NCBI GenBank assembly: GCA_903642265.1
Contig: CAHJWN010000005.1
Coordinates: forward strand, 29,671 to 93,670
Length of the DNA: 64,000 nt
Direction: 5' to 3'
From: Acidobacteriaceae bacterium
GTDB taxonomy: Bacteria > Acidobacteriota > Terriglobia > Terriglobales > Acidobacteriaceae
In this document: positions 9,683-18,179 of the stretch, in pieces
Layout: every line of letters begins with the position of its first letter
How positions within the stretch are numbered: the stretch's first letter is position 1
Made by a program: the position numbers and the translations under genes
Notes under the pieces: model-generated
Told to the model about the DNA's origin: nothing
The model's database searches: none
What the model saw: only the letters and a program-made list of their open reading frames with translations

Positions 9683-11345
9683 CGGTCGTTACCTCGTTTG
9701 CAGTCTTGTGGGCGAGCCACTCGTAGTCATAAGCTTCATGGTCAACGATCGGTACTTCAATGAAATTCTCAGTCAATGGCGGGGACTGGATCTGCCATTC
9801 CAGCCCAGTAGCCTGCCATGGATTGTTGCCAGCAATGGCACCGTACTTCAAGGACCAGCCAAGATAGATCAGTGGCATAAGGAAGCCAACCCCGAGGACC
9901 GTAGCTCCCGCCGTGGAAAGCACGTTGAGTACCTGGAACTCCGGCGGATACGCATGGTATCGACGAGGCATACCAAGATAGCCAAGGATGAACTGCGGCA
10001 TAAAAGTAAGGTTGAACCCGATGAAGCTTACGACAGCCGAGAGCTTCGAGACGGACTCCGGGTACATCCTGCCTGTCATCTTCGGCCACCAGAAATGGAT
10101 GCCTGCAAGGAACGCCATCAACATGCCCCCGACCATCACATAGTGGAAGTGGGCAACGATGAAGTACGTCTCGGTGAGGTGGATGTCCATCCCCAGCGAG
10201 CCAAGGAAGACCCCCGTCAGTCCGCCGATGGTGAAGAGCCCGATGAAGGCGAAGGCGTAAAGCATGGGAGTTTCAAAGGTGATCGATCCCTTGTGAAGGG
10301 TGAACGCCCAGTTGAAGATCTTGATCGCAGAGGGAACAGCCACCAGCATGGTAAGAAGTGAGAAAACCAGCGCAGAGTAGTTTGAAACACCCATGATGAA
10401 CATGTGGTGCGCCCAGACAAAGAAGCCGAAGAGCGCAATCGCGACGGAGGAAAAGGCGACTGCCGTGTAGCCAAAGACACGCTTGCGGCTGAAGGTGCTG
10501 ATGACCTCCGAGATGACTCCCATGCCGGGCAGAATCATGATGTAAACGGCTGGGTGAGAGTAAAACCAGAAGAGATGCTGAAAGAGCAGCGGATCACCAC
10601 CCTTGGTGGGATCAAAGACGCCAATGCCCAGGGTACGCTCAAGTGCAACCAGGACCAGGGCAATCGCAAGGACAGGTGTTCCAAGCACCATAAGGATGGA
10701 AGCCGCGTAGTTGGACCATACGAACAGCGGCATACGGAACCAGGTCATGCCGGGGGCACGCATGCGATGGATGGTGACAATGAAATTCAGCCCCGTGAAG
10801 ATTGAGGCAAAGCCAGCGATGAAGATGCCCGTAGCCGCCGTGATGACGTGCGTATTCAGGTAGTGCGTCGAGAGCGGCGTGGTGAAGGTCCAGCCGGTGT
10901 CCACGCCACCCAGAACGAGAGCGGCGAGGGTGAAGACGCCACCAATCAGATAGAGGTACCAGCTAAGAAGGTTGATCTTGGGGAAGGCAAGATCCTTGGC
11001 ACCCAACATGATCGGGATCAGGAAGTTTCCCAGGGTTGCCGGAACCGAAGGGACCAGGAACAGAAAGATCATGATGATGCCGTGCATGGTGAAGAACTTG
11101 TTGTACGTGTCGGAGGCGACTAGATCCGGCTGCGGCGTTAGCAACTCAAGCCGAATCAGACCAGCAAACGCGCCTCCGATAAAGAAGAAAAACGTGATCG
11201 AGATTAGGTACAGCATCGCGATCCGCTTATGATCACCGGTCAATAGCCAACTCAGTAGGCCGTGCTCGTTGTTGAGGTAGTTGCGCTTCGGGAGAGAAGC
11301 CGTACTTTGGTCGGGGAGATTTACGATTGTGTGAGTGCTACTCAT
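9675..11345 (-). CDS. coxA: Cytochrome c oxidase subunit I, A2-type heme-copper oxidase
   Basis: A 556-residue catalytic subunit with twelve or more membrane helices. The heme and CuB ligands are all visible: His88 in TMHGIIMIF (low-spin heme), His264 with the cross-linked Tyr268 in [10 protein letters not shown], the CuB pair His313-His314 in WAHHMFIMG, and His399/His401 in [10 protein letters not shown] (high-spin and low-spin heme). The sequence carries Tyr262-Ser263 where A1 enzymes have the D-channel Glu, which marks it as an A2 (YS-motif) oxidase, as in caa3 enzymes of Thermus and Rhodothermus. It reduces oxygen to water and pumps protons. The ATG at 11345 overlaps the coxB stop by four bases (ATGA), indicating translational coupling. 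Confidence 0.96.
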   Translation of the reverse strand: MSSTHTIVNLPDQSTASLPKRNYLNNEHGLLSWLLTGDHKRIAMLYLISITFFFFIGGAFAGLIRLELLTPQPDLVASDTYNKFFTMHGIIMIFLFLVPSVPATLGNFLIPIMLGAKDLAFPKINLLSWYLYLIGGVFTLAALVLGGVDTGWTFTTPLSTHYLNTHVITAATGIFIAGFASIFTGLNFIVTIHRMRAPGMTWFRMPLFVWSNYAASILMVLGTPVLAIALVLVALERTLGIGVFDPTKGGDPLLFQHLFWFYSHPAVYIMILPGMGVISEVISTFSRKRVFGYTAVAFSSVAIALFGFFVWAHHMFIMGVSNYSALVFSLLTMLVAVPSAIKIFNWAFTLHKGSITFETPMLYAFAFIGLFTIGGLTGVFLGSLGMDIHLTETYFIVAHFHYVMVGGMLMAFLAGIHFWWPKMTGRMYPESVSKLSAVVSFIGFNLTFMPQFILGYLGMPRRYHAYPPEFQVLNVLSTAGATVLGVGFLMPLIYLGWSLKYGAIAGNNPWQATGLEWQIQSPPLTENFIEVPIVDHEAYDYEWLAHKTANEVTTVG

Positions 11346-12385
11346 GGCTTCACCGTCCCTGGCGTTGTCGGCGCCGCTTGGTCAGATTGTGCGGTAACGA
11401 GCGTCTGTTGCACGCGGTAGTTAGAGTCGAGATTCTTGATAAATTCAACCAGGTCGATCAGACCCTCCTCGCTGACCTGCCCCTGGTACGTGGGCATGAT
11501 CGGCGCGTATCCAGCCGTCACATGCTGCGACGGATTGAGGATAGCGTCACGCAGGTAGGCGTCATTCACCAGCACTTGCGAACCGTTAGTCAGCTGAAGC
11601 TTGGAGCCATACACTCCAGCCAGGTTAGGGCCGCGGGCTGCTGCGGTCCCGTTGTGACAGGCATTGCAGCCCATGCTGGAGTAGAGCCGCTCACCATTTT
11701 GGGCAAGTGACATTCCGCTAGTCGACTGCTGTGTCCAGCGGGTGTAGTCGTCCGGAGTCATCGCGACAATCTGGCCGATCATGGCAGAGTGCGCCGTACC
11801 GCAATACTGCGTGCAGAAGAGATGGTATGTTCCAGCCTCAGTGGCTTGGAACCATACAGTGGAGTAGCGGCCTGGAATCACCTCGCGCTTGACGCGGAAA
11901 TCTGGTATCGAGAAGCTGTGGAAGACATCCTGCGAGATCATGGTGAGCTGAACAGGGCGCCCGATCGGCACGTGTAGCGCATTGATCTCGTGCTGGCCGC
12001 CTGGATGTTCTGCCTTCCACATCCACTGCTTGCCGACGATGTAGATATTCATCGCGTTGGTAGGTGGGTTATAGATGCGGAAATACAGCAGCGCACCCCA
12101 GACAAACGTTACAAGGAAGATTGCCAGAGGGATAATGGTCCACGTAGCTTCGAGCAGCGTCGAGCCTTCGACCTGGGTGGCAACAGGGCTCTTTGCCTTA
12201 CGGTATCTCACAGAAAAGTAGAAGATGAGGGCGCCAACCAGAAGAAGCCCAACCAGCGTCATCGCCAGCAAGAAGAAATAGAGTGCGTCAGTCCATGGCG
12301 CAATCGTCGACGCTTCTGCAGGAAAGAGAGCAGAAGCGTGAAGCCATTTCACTAAAAATTGCCACAATACAGGACTGATATGCAT
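11342..12385 (-). CDS. coxB: Cytochrome c oxidase subunit II fused to cytochrome c (caa3 type)
   Basis: A 347-residue subunit II. Two membrane helices (about residues 33-58 and 84-104) are followed by a periplasmic cupredoxin domain with the complete CuA site: His156, then Cys191, Cys195, His199 and Met202 in [12 protein letters not shown]. From about residue 225 a class I cytochrome c domain is fused, with heme motif GCNACH (Cys240, Cys243, His244) and a likely Met ligand in APIMPTYQG near the C-terminus. This is the caa3 architecture, in which electrons pass from the fused heme c to CuA. The ATG at 12385 has AAAGGG upstream. It lies 13 bases after the SCO gene and is coupled to coxA. Confidence 0.95.
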   Translation of the reverse strand: MHISPVLWQFLVKWLHASALFPAEASTIAPWTDALYFFLLAMTLVGLLLVGALIFYFSVRYRKAKSPVATQVEGSTLLEATWTIIPLAIFLVTFVWGALLYFRIYNPPTNAMNIYIVGKQWMWKAEHPGGQHEINALHVPIGRPVQLTMISQDVFHSFSIPDFRVKREVIPGRYSTVWFQATEAGTYHLFCTQYCGTAHSAMIGQIVAMTPDDYTRWTQQSTSGMSLAQNGERLYSSMGCNACHNGTAAARGPNLAGVYGSKLQLTNGSQVLVNDAYLRDAILNPSQHVTAGYAPIMPTYQGQVSEEGLIDLVEFIKNLDSNYRVQQTLVTAQSDQAAPTTPGTVKP

Positions 12386-12398
12386 CGTTACCCTTTAT

Positions 12399-13301
12399 CT
12401 ATCCGTTCTTTGTCAAATCGTGATCACGCCCGAGTTTCAGATCGCGGCGGAACATCAGGAAAATAAATCCGCCCAGCCCGGCCATGGTCACCATGCCACC
12501 AAATTGGACAACTCGAGCAACAATCAAGGAATGCTTGTTGGTTTGGGGATCGTAGTGATAGCAGTAAGTCAGGATGTTGGCGACCGGAGAACCGATCTTG
12601 TTGCCTGAAGCGTCAATCAGACCTAGCAGGATGTCCTTTGGTGAGTACTCCACACCAAGGTAGTACTGCGCCATCTTGCCCTGCGTGGTAACAAGCTCTA
12701 TCGAACTCGCGTGGGCGAACTGTGTGAGCCGGCCATCAGGCCCAGGAACCTGGACATAGCCGAACCCGATTGCCGAACTTACCGCATCAATTGCAGGTTT
12801 CTGGCCAGTGAGGAAGTGCCAACCATCCGCAGTCTCAGAGCGCCCATACCGCTTCAGGTAGAACGCCTTTTTCTTGGCTGCATCAGCAGGAGTTTCAGTC
12901 GGATCGATGCTCATGACAACAATCTCGAAATCCTTGCCTGGCGTCAGCTTCACCATCTCAAGAGCACTGGTCAGGCCGTCCAGCTCTTCTGAACACAGCA
13001 GCGGACAGTTGTAGTAAACCATCGAAACGACGGCAGGGTGCTTTCCGAAATAGTCGCCAAGATGGACAGGTTTACCGGTATCGTCCACGAACGCCGCATC
13101 GAGCGGAAGCTGCTGATTCAGGTGTTGTGCGACCCCAACCTTCTGGAGCACGACAGGCAGCTGGTCGCCCGTGTTCTCACCTGCCGCTTTGTCGCCGTAA
13201 CTTGACACCTGACCTGGCAGGACCACGCACGACAGCAGGGAGAATACGGCCACGCTTGCCGCCATCTTCCATCCGCTTCGAGTTGCGCCCCACTTTGTCA
13301 T
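12399..13301 (-). CDS. SCO1/SenC-family copper chaperone for cytochrome c oxidase
   Basis: A 300-residue protein with an N-terminal signal/anchor (about residues 10-33), a thioredoxin-fold domain and a C-terminal helix (GGMVTMAGLGGFIFLMF). The copper site of the SCO family is complete: Cys99 and Cys103 in YYNCPLLCSEELDGL plus the distal His197 in QFAHASSIEL. It is expected to deliver or reduce copper for the CuA centre of the adjacent CoxB in the periplasm. The C-terminal anchor is an extra compared with the shortest SCO proteins. The ATG at 13301 has GAGG seven bases upstream. Placement between the ACIII genes and coxB fits a dedicated assembly factor. Confidence 0.92.
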   Translation of the reverse strand: MTKWGATRSGWKMAASVAVFSLLSCVVLPGQVSSYGDKAAGENTGDQLPVVLQKVGVAQHLNQQLPLDAAFVDDTGKPVHLGDYFGKHPAVVSMVYYNCPLLCSEELDGLTSALEMVKLTPGKDFEIVVMSIDPTETPADAAKKKAFYLKRYGRSETADGWHFLTGQKPAIDAVSSAIGFGYVQVPGPDGRLTQFAHASSIELVTTQGKMAQYYLGVEYSPKDILLGLIDASGNKIGSPVANILTYCYHYDPQTNKHSLIVARVVQFGGMVTMAGLGGFIFLMFRRDLKLGRDHDLTKNG

Positions 13302-13344
13302 TGCATTCCTCTACTTCGATCTTAGTGCCGTTGCAGCGATTCGA

Positions 13345-14031
13345 TTACTTGAGCGGTGCAAGTTCTGCATGGGTCGGGGCTTCGGCTTTGCTGTAGCTCA
13401 TTCTCTGCTTGCGCGCTTCCATCACATCAAGTTCGTACCCGGTTCGAGCAAAGCCGGTAGTGAGCGGTACTTTTGGCATCGGCTTCTCGTCGCCCGCCAT
13501 AAGTTCGGACGGAGCAGATGCCTGGGATTCGACAGGCAGACCCTTCTGCGCAATGACCTCCATCGCGCGCTCAATAGGAATGCGAGTTGTTCCGTTGTAG
13601 GAGCTGTAGTGACTCAACAGCAGGTCTTCGCGAGCGTGAAGATCAGCGGTGGCCTGGTTGCCGTCGTCGATATCGAGCCGCGGCGTTGGGAAGTTGCTGG
13701 TCATCTGCCCAAGCTCTTTCTGCTGCATGTCCGCGTTGCTTTCAAGGTTTTCACGTTTGCCGTTGGTCGCAGCTGCCCCTGCAAATGCAGAGAACGAGTG
13801 CCATTTGTCCTTGGGCCCATCATGAGCTTCCAGACCATTGTTGATGACCTTACCCATAAAGAAACAAAAGACAAAGAAGATGATCAGAAAGCCCATCAGG
13901 CCGCTTAGAAAGACGATCACGCCGTTGACGTTGACGTCAGTTGTTTCATAACCGGAGCCGAAATCGGTTGCCGCCGGTTTTGGCTCAGTGTTCCCTACAC
14001 TTTGGCCGAGCTTTCCATCGTTAGTGGGCAT
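13345..14031 (-). CDS. Unnamed single-span membrane protein of the ACIII-caa3 cluster
   Basis: A 228-residue protein of no named function. It has a hydrophilic N-terminus, one strong membrane helix at about residues 36-60, then a polar domain rich in Asp, Glu and Asn. The C-terminal half carries FPTPRL (114-119), an acidic stretch with AREDLLLSHYSSYNG, RIPIERAM (150-157) and GLP (164-166). I recall this 'FPxPRLQ...IPIxRAM...GLP' pattern from proteins encoded beside cox/SCO genes in other bacteria; that is memory, not a search. The ATG at 14031 is preferred because GGAG lies seven bases upstream and it overlaps the actF stop by 11 bases; a TTG at 14055 would add eight residues. It is probably a structural or assembly partner linking ACIII and the oxidase. 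Confidence 0.75.
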   Translation of the reverse strand: MPTNDGKLGQSVGNTEPKPAATDFGSGYETTDVNVNGVIVFLSGLMGFLIIFFVFCFFMGKVINNGLEAHDGPKDKWHSFSAFAGAAATNGKRENLESNADMQQKELGQMTSNFPTPRLDIDDGNQATADLHAREDLLLSHYSSYNGTTRIPIERAMEVIAQKGLPVESQASAPSELMAGDEKPMPKVPLTTGFARTGYELDVMEARKQRMSYSKAEAPTHAELAPLK

Positions 14032-15355
14032 GTTCAGGCTCCAACATTTCTTCAAGGTGAGGATCGTTCACGTTTACCAGGGGCCGCTGGTTGAGCTGCG
14101 TCAGATAGTACGCGCCCCAGAAAGCAATTACGGCAACTGGAACCGTAATGTAAGCCAGAATGCCGAAGTTCCCGCTAAGGTGCAGGTTACCTGCAGCGTC
14201 TTTGAAGTTCGGCTCAATCAACCAGAACAAATCCACCATGCGCGCAAAGATCATAAAGACACATAGCGCTTTCATTCTGCTCTTGCTGCGCTTCAGATCG
14301 CGCGAGAGCAGCAGGCAAAATGGGATAAGCCAATGACAGATGAAATCGAGCGAGCAGATGTACCACCAGCCGCCATGAATGCGATTGAGGTACCACGGAA
14401 TCTCGTCCGGCACGTTCCCTGACCAGATGATCAGGAACTCCGCAAACGAGAGATAGATGTTCAGCATGACAAACGCGAATGCAAGTTTGCCGAGGTCATG
14501 CTGTTCGGTCTTGCGTAGCAGCGTCTTCATCGGTTCGACCTGTGAGAGGAGGACCACCGTCAAGATGCTGAGGGCGAGTACCGCGTAGCCCTGACCGACC
14601 AGGAACTGGAAGCCCCAGATCGACGAATACCAAGTGACATCGAGGGACATGATCCATAAGATCGCGCCATCAGTCAGCAGGATCACGTAAATCAGAATGC
14701 CTATGCCGCATAGGTTCTCGAACTTTGTCCGCCATCTTTCGAAGCTAGCCTCGGTGCCGCGTGCGGGATCGGCATCCCTTTGCAAAGACCACCGGCGCAG
14801 CGTGAACACGAAGAACAACAGAATTGCGAAGATGAAGCAGGTCTGCGCGATCGCCGACCAGGGGCTCAACATCGTGTGTTTTGCGTTCGCGGTAAGCGCC
14901 TGTTCGAGCGACATGGTGCCGTCTTTTACGGCCTGGTGCGTCAATACGGGATTGTCATAGCGGGCCCATTGATATAGATGACCCATGAACAGGCCCACGG
15001 GAATGATCATCAACGCGACGAGGGGCATCGTCCCGGCCATCGCTTCAAGTGGCCGACGCAGCAGGAGTCCCCATTTGCCGCCGGAGACATATTGAAGCAT
15101 CAGCAATACAAGTCCGCCGCCGGCGAAGCCGAAGCACGTCATGTAACCCATCAGGTAAGCGCGCAGAATGTGCTCGCGGCCGTTGGCGTCAAAGGCAAAG
15201 GCGAGTGACAGAACCGTAAACACGACACCAACGACCAGTGATCGTGTTCGCCACGCCGCAATCACCTCTGGGGAGCCAAGCGTGGTCGGAAGCACGCGGG
15301 ATCCGGAGTGCACGGGTTGATGAGAAGAGCCGTATTGTTCGTGTCCAGATGCCAT
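14021..15355 (-). CDS. actF: Alternative complex III, ActF (NrfD-like quinol oxidoreductase membrane subunit)
   Basis: A 444-residue polytopic membrane protein with about ten helices, related to NrfD/PsrC and paralogous to ActC. Segments such as SLVVGVVFTVLSLAFAF, GYMTCFGFAGGGLVLLMLQ and DFICHWLIPFCLLLSR are hydrophobic, and the operon position (after the ActE cytochrome) is the standard one for ActF. In ACIII it is the second integral-membrane subunit that binds quinol together with ActC. I chose ATG at 15355; AAAGG lies about ten bases upstream. A TTG at 15364 would sit too close to that site. The stop overlaps the next gene's start. Confidence 0.9.
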   Translation of the reverse strand: MASGHEQYGSSHQPVHSGSRVLPTTLGSPEVIAAWRTRSLVVGVVFTVLSLAFAFDANGREHILRAYLMGYMTCFGFAGGGLVLLMLQYVSGGKWGLLLRRPLEAMAGTMPLVALMIIPVGLFMGHLYQWARYDNPVLTHQAVKDGTMSLEQALTANAKHTMLSPWSAIAQTCFIFAILLFFVFTLRRWSLQRDADPARGTEASFERWRTKFENLCGIGILIYVILLTDGAILWIMSLDVTWYSSIWGFQFLVGQGYAVLALSILTVVLLSQVEPMKTLLRKTEQHDLGKLAFAFVMLNIYLSFAEFLIIWSGNVPDEIPWYLNRIHGGWWYICSLDFICHWLIPFCLLLSRDLKRSKSRMKALCVFMIFARMVDLFWLIEPNFKDAAGNLHLSGNFGILAYITVPVAVIAFWGAYYLTQLNQRPLVNVNDPHLEEMLEPEHAH

Positions 15356-15413
15356 TCGTGTCAAACCTTTGCGATCGATCTCGAAATCTGTTGGTTATCT
15401 ACCACTTCGCCTG

Positions 15414-16211
15414 TTACTTTGCAGGCGCTGCTGCAGCGGGTGCACCCGTGGGCTGGACTTTTGTAGGTGCCTTTGCGGGCGGCGCGCCTACGCTGTTCAT
15501 GGGCGTAGGAGCAGCACCGTTCCCGGGAAGCACGTAATCTTCGTTCGTGGGCGTTCCATAAACTGCTGTCTCGGGCAGGCCCCACTGCGTGGCGAAGGCT
15601 GGCGCAAAGCCCTCACGTTGCTCAATATCGGTAAGCGGCTCAACATGCGAACCTCCTGCCACATCAGCTTCGGTCGCGTTCTGGCTTAGCTGCAACGCGC
15701 GCACATACGCCACGATCGCCCATCGGTCTTCAACGGTGACTTGCGCGGCGTAATCGGGCATAGCACCGTATCCATTACTGATCACGTTGAAAAAGTGGCC
15801 CAGAGGAGCATGAATTAACCGAGCCGTGTGGAAGTTGCCAGCCGGATGATATCCGCGGTCGACAATCATGCCTGCACCGTTGCCGACACGGGAGTGGCAG
15901 GGCGTGCAATAGATGTTGTAGCGCTCCTGACCTTTAGCGAGGACCTGCATGGTTACCGGGAAGGGCATGACGTCGCCCTCTTTGCCTCCGGTCATGCCGG
16001 TATAGAAGTAGGCGTTTTCGTGAAGCTGGGTTCGCGCTACGGTGTTTTCAACCTGAGGTCGGGCGGACCTGCCGTCCGCATAGAAGTTGGTGCCACGCTG
16101 CGGGATGAACTTGGGCTGATTGTGCATGTCCTGACGACAGCCGGTTGCGAGGGCAACCAGCAGAAAGCCTCCAATCAGGCCAGCACGACGAAACTGTACA
16201 GAAGTATTAAT
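15414..16211 (-). CDS. actE: Alternative complex III, ActE (mono-heme cytochrome c lipoprotein), probable ATT start
   Basis: A cytochrome c subunit with heme motif CTPCH (Cys102, His106 in this numbering) and downstream MPDYAAQVTVEDRWAIVAYVRALQ, typical of ActE. The first ATG (16127) would leave no export signal. The frame is open upstream to a TAG at 16250, and the codons just before that ATG read RRAGLIGGFLLVALATGC, an evident lipoprotein signal with Cys25. No ATG, GTG or TTG fits; ATT at 16211, sharing a base with the actD stop TAA and preceded by AGGTGG, is the best candidate. The C-terminus is Ala/Pro-rich. The protein would carry electrons from ACIII toward the oxidase. Identity is firm, the ATT start is inference. 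Confidence 0.85.
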   Translation of the reverse strand: MNTSVQFRRAGLIGGFLLVALATGCRQDMHNQPKFIPQRGTNFYADGRSARPQVENTVARTQLHENAYFYTGMTGGKEGDVMPFPVTMQVLAKGQERYNIYCTPCHSRVGNGAGMIVDRGYHPAGNFHTARLIHAPLGHFFNVISNGYGAMPDYAAQVTVEDRWAIVAYVRALQLSQNATEADVAGGSHVEPLTDIEQREGFAPAFATQWGLPETAVYGTPTNEDYVLPGNGAAPTPMNSVGAPPAKAPTKVQPTGAPAAAAPAK

Positions 16212-16749
16212 GATCCACCTCCACCACGGAGACCGCGGGGAACTGTTCTAGAAACGTCCGGGTCTCGCCGAGCGAGAACTTTGGATCGGAGGCTTCGAGG
16301 CACAGGAAGAATTTATCGGTCGTTGCTCCGTTGCGAAAGTTGGGAGCGTTGAAGACTGGATGGTAGAGCTGCGGCAGACCATTGAGCCCAAGCATCCCAA
16401 GACCGGCGGAGAAACCTGCAAACAGGATCGTCCACTCGTACGCCGGAATAATGAAGGCGGGCCACGAAAATAGAGGACGGCCCGCGATGTTCAACGGGTA
16501 AGCCCAGACATTGATCCAGGTCTGCATCAGGAACGCGGTAGTGACACCCATCAATCCGCCGAGTAGGCAGAGTAAGGGCACTCGGGTCTTGTGAAAGTTC
16601 AGTGCTTCAGCAGCTTCCTCAACCGGATAGGGCGTGTAGCACTCCATGCGACGATACCCTGCGGCACGCGCCTGTTCCGTGGCATTGACCAGGTCAGTCG
16701 GGGTGTTGAACTCGGCCAGGAGGCCGTAAACTCCTTCGTAGATTGGCAT
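16207..16749 (-). CDS. actD: Alternative complex III, ActD (DUF3341)
   Basis: A 180-residue protein with the DUF3341 pattern: an N-terminal soluble part (YGLLAEFNTPTDLVNATEQ, YRRMECYTPYPVEE) followed by two membrane helices (VPLLCLLGGLMGVTTAFLMQ and FIIPAYEWTILFAGFSAGLG) and a short C-terminal tail. ActD is a structural two-helix subunit of ACIII. Its ATG overlaps the actC stop by one base (TAATG), and its TAA overlaps the likely actE start, so translation is probably coupled on both sides. Order and size match known act operons. Confidence 0.93.
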   Translation of the reverse strand: MPIYEGVYGLLAEFNTPTDLVNATEQARAAGYRRMECYTPYPVEEAAEALNFHKTRVPLLCLLGGLMGVTTAFLMQTWINVWAYPLNIAGRPLFSWPAFIIPAYEWTILFAGFSAGLGMLGLNGLPQLYHPVFNAPNFRNGATTDKFFLCLEASDPKFSLGETRTFLEQFPAVSVVEVDH

Positions 16750-18179
16750 TAGACGGTCTCCTCAATCACAGTCTCAGAGTTGGGGCCACCGTGCTTCACC
16801 TTGGTCTGCGGAAGCATCATCCGGATCTCATTCATCGGAATCATGGGTAGGAAGCGGACGAAGAGGAAGAACAGGAACGTAAACAGGCCCATCGTCCCTA
16901 TGTAAATCATGTAATCCCAGCGCGTGGCACGATACGTACCCCAGCTTGAGGGAAGGTAATCGCGATAGAGGCTGGTGACGACAATAACAAACCGTTCGAA
17001 CCACATTCCCGTGTTGATGACGAACGAGAGCAGGAAGAGGTAAGTGGTATTCACCCGCAACTTGCGCGACCAGAGCGTCGTGAGTGGAATAGCAATATTC
17101 GTGAGAATCAGGATCCAGTAGCCCCAGCCCATCGGCCCGAACATACGGTTCCACATCATGAAGAACTCCCAGTGGCTGGCCGAGTACCATGACATGAAGA
17201 TCTCCATACCGTAACCGTAGGCGACAATCAGCCCGGTTCCCAGCATCACCTTCGCCATGTTATCCAGGTGGCGCAGGGTTACGAGATCCTCAAGGTGGTA
17301 AAACTTCCGGATCGGGATGGCCAGCGTGATGACCATGGCAAAACCGGAATAGATGGCACCCGAGACGAAGTAGGGCGGAAATATTGTGGTATGCCAACCG
17401 GCCAGCGCAGCGACCGCGAAGTCGAAGCTGATGACGGTGTGGACCGAAAGCACAAGGGGTGTTGAGAGGCCGGCGAGGAGCAGGGAAGCTGACTCATAAC
17501 GGATCCAGTGCCGAGTCGAACCGCGCCATCCGAGCGAGAGAATGCCGTAGAAACCTTTGGCCAGCGGCATGACAGCACGATCGCGGAGGGTCCCGAAGTC
17601 CGGGATCATGCCCACGTACCAGAACAGGATCGAGATCGTGGCGTAAGTGGATACCGCGAAGACGTCCCATGCAAGCGGCGACCGAAACTGCGGCCAAACG
17701 TTCATCGTGTTCGGATACGGGAAGAGCCAGTAAGCGAGCCAAGGACGGCCGACGTGTATCAGCGGGAAGGTACCCGCGCAGACCACGGCAAAGATTGTCA
17801 TTGCCTCGGCAAATCGGTTGATCGAGTTACGCCAGGTCTGCTTGAACAACAGAAGAATGGCAGAAATCAGCGTTCCTGCATGACCGATACCGATCCACCA
17901 AACGAAGTTGATGATGGCGAAACCCCAAGCACCAGGAATTGTGACACCCCAGATCCCAATACCCTTGAGAAACAGCCAGGTAATGCCGATGATCACGCCC
18001 TGGGCGACGGCGGCACCCACGGTCAGGCCGAAGAACCAGCCCAGCGGCGTATTCGAGGTAAGTACAATCCCTCCGATCTTCTGAGTGACCGACTTGAAGT
18101 TGTGGCCCGGCGCGATGACGGCATACTCGCCGGTGCGCGGATCAATCATAGGGTCGACGATAGGATTCTTCGTAGCCAT
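16749..18179 (-). CDS. actC: Alternative complex III, ActC (NrfD-like quinol-binding membrane subunit)
   Basis: A 476-residue NrfD/PsrC family membrane protein with about ten helices (for example LGWFFGLTVGAAVAQGVIIG, DVFAVSTYATISILFWYVGM, LFTFLFFLFVRFLPMIP). In ACIII, ActC binds menaquinol near the periplasmic face and contacts the ActB iron-sulfur domain. The conserved Asp/His-containing segments such as WWIGIGHAGTLISA are present. Its ATG directly abuts the actB stop (TAAATG). It is close to the usual family length and shows no damage. Confidence 0.94.
   Translation of the reverse strand: MATKNPIVDPMIDPRTGEYAVIAPGHNFKSVTQKIGGIVLTSNTPLGWFFGLTVGAAVAQGVIIGITWLFLKGIGIWGVTIPGAWGFAIINFVWWIGIGHAGTLISAILLLFKQTWRNSINRFAEAMTIFAVVCAGTFPLIHVGRPWLAYWLFPYPNTMNVWPQFRSPLAWDVFAVSTYATISILFWYVGMIPDFGTLRDRAVMPLAKGFYGILSLGWRGSTRHWIRYESASLLLAGLSTPLVLSVHTVISFDFAVAALAGWHTTIFPPYFVSGAIYSGFAMVITLAIPIRKFYHLEDLVTLRHLDNMAKVMLGTGLIVAYGYGMEIFMSWYSASHWEFFMMWNRMFGPMGWGYWILILTNIAIPLTTLWSRKLRVNTTYLFLLSFVINTGMWFERFVIVVTSLYRDYLPSSWGTYRATRWDYMIYIGTMGLFTFLFFLFVRFLPMIPMNEIRMMLPQTKVKHGGPNSETVIEETV

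Noticed and set aside
14032..14055. TTG start adding eight residues to the unnamed ACIII partner
   Set aside because: No ribosome site precedes it, while ATG at 14031 has GGAG at good spacing.
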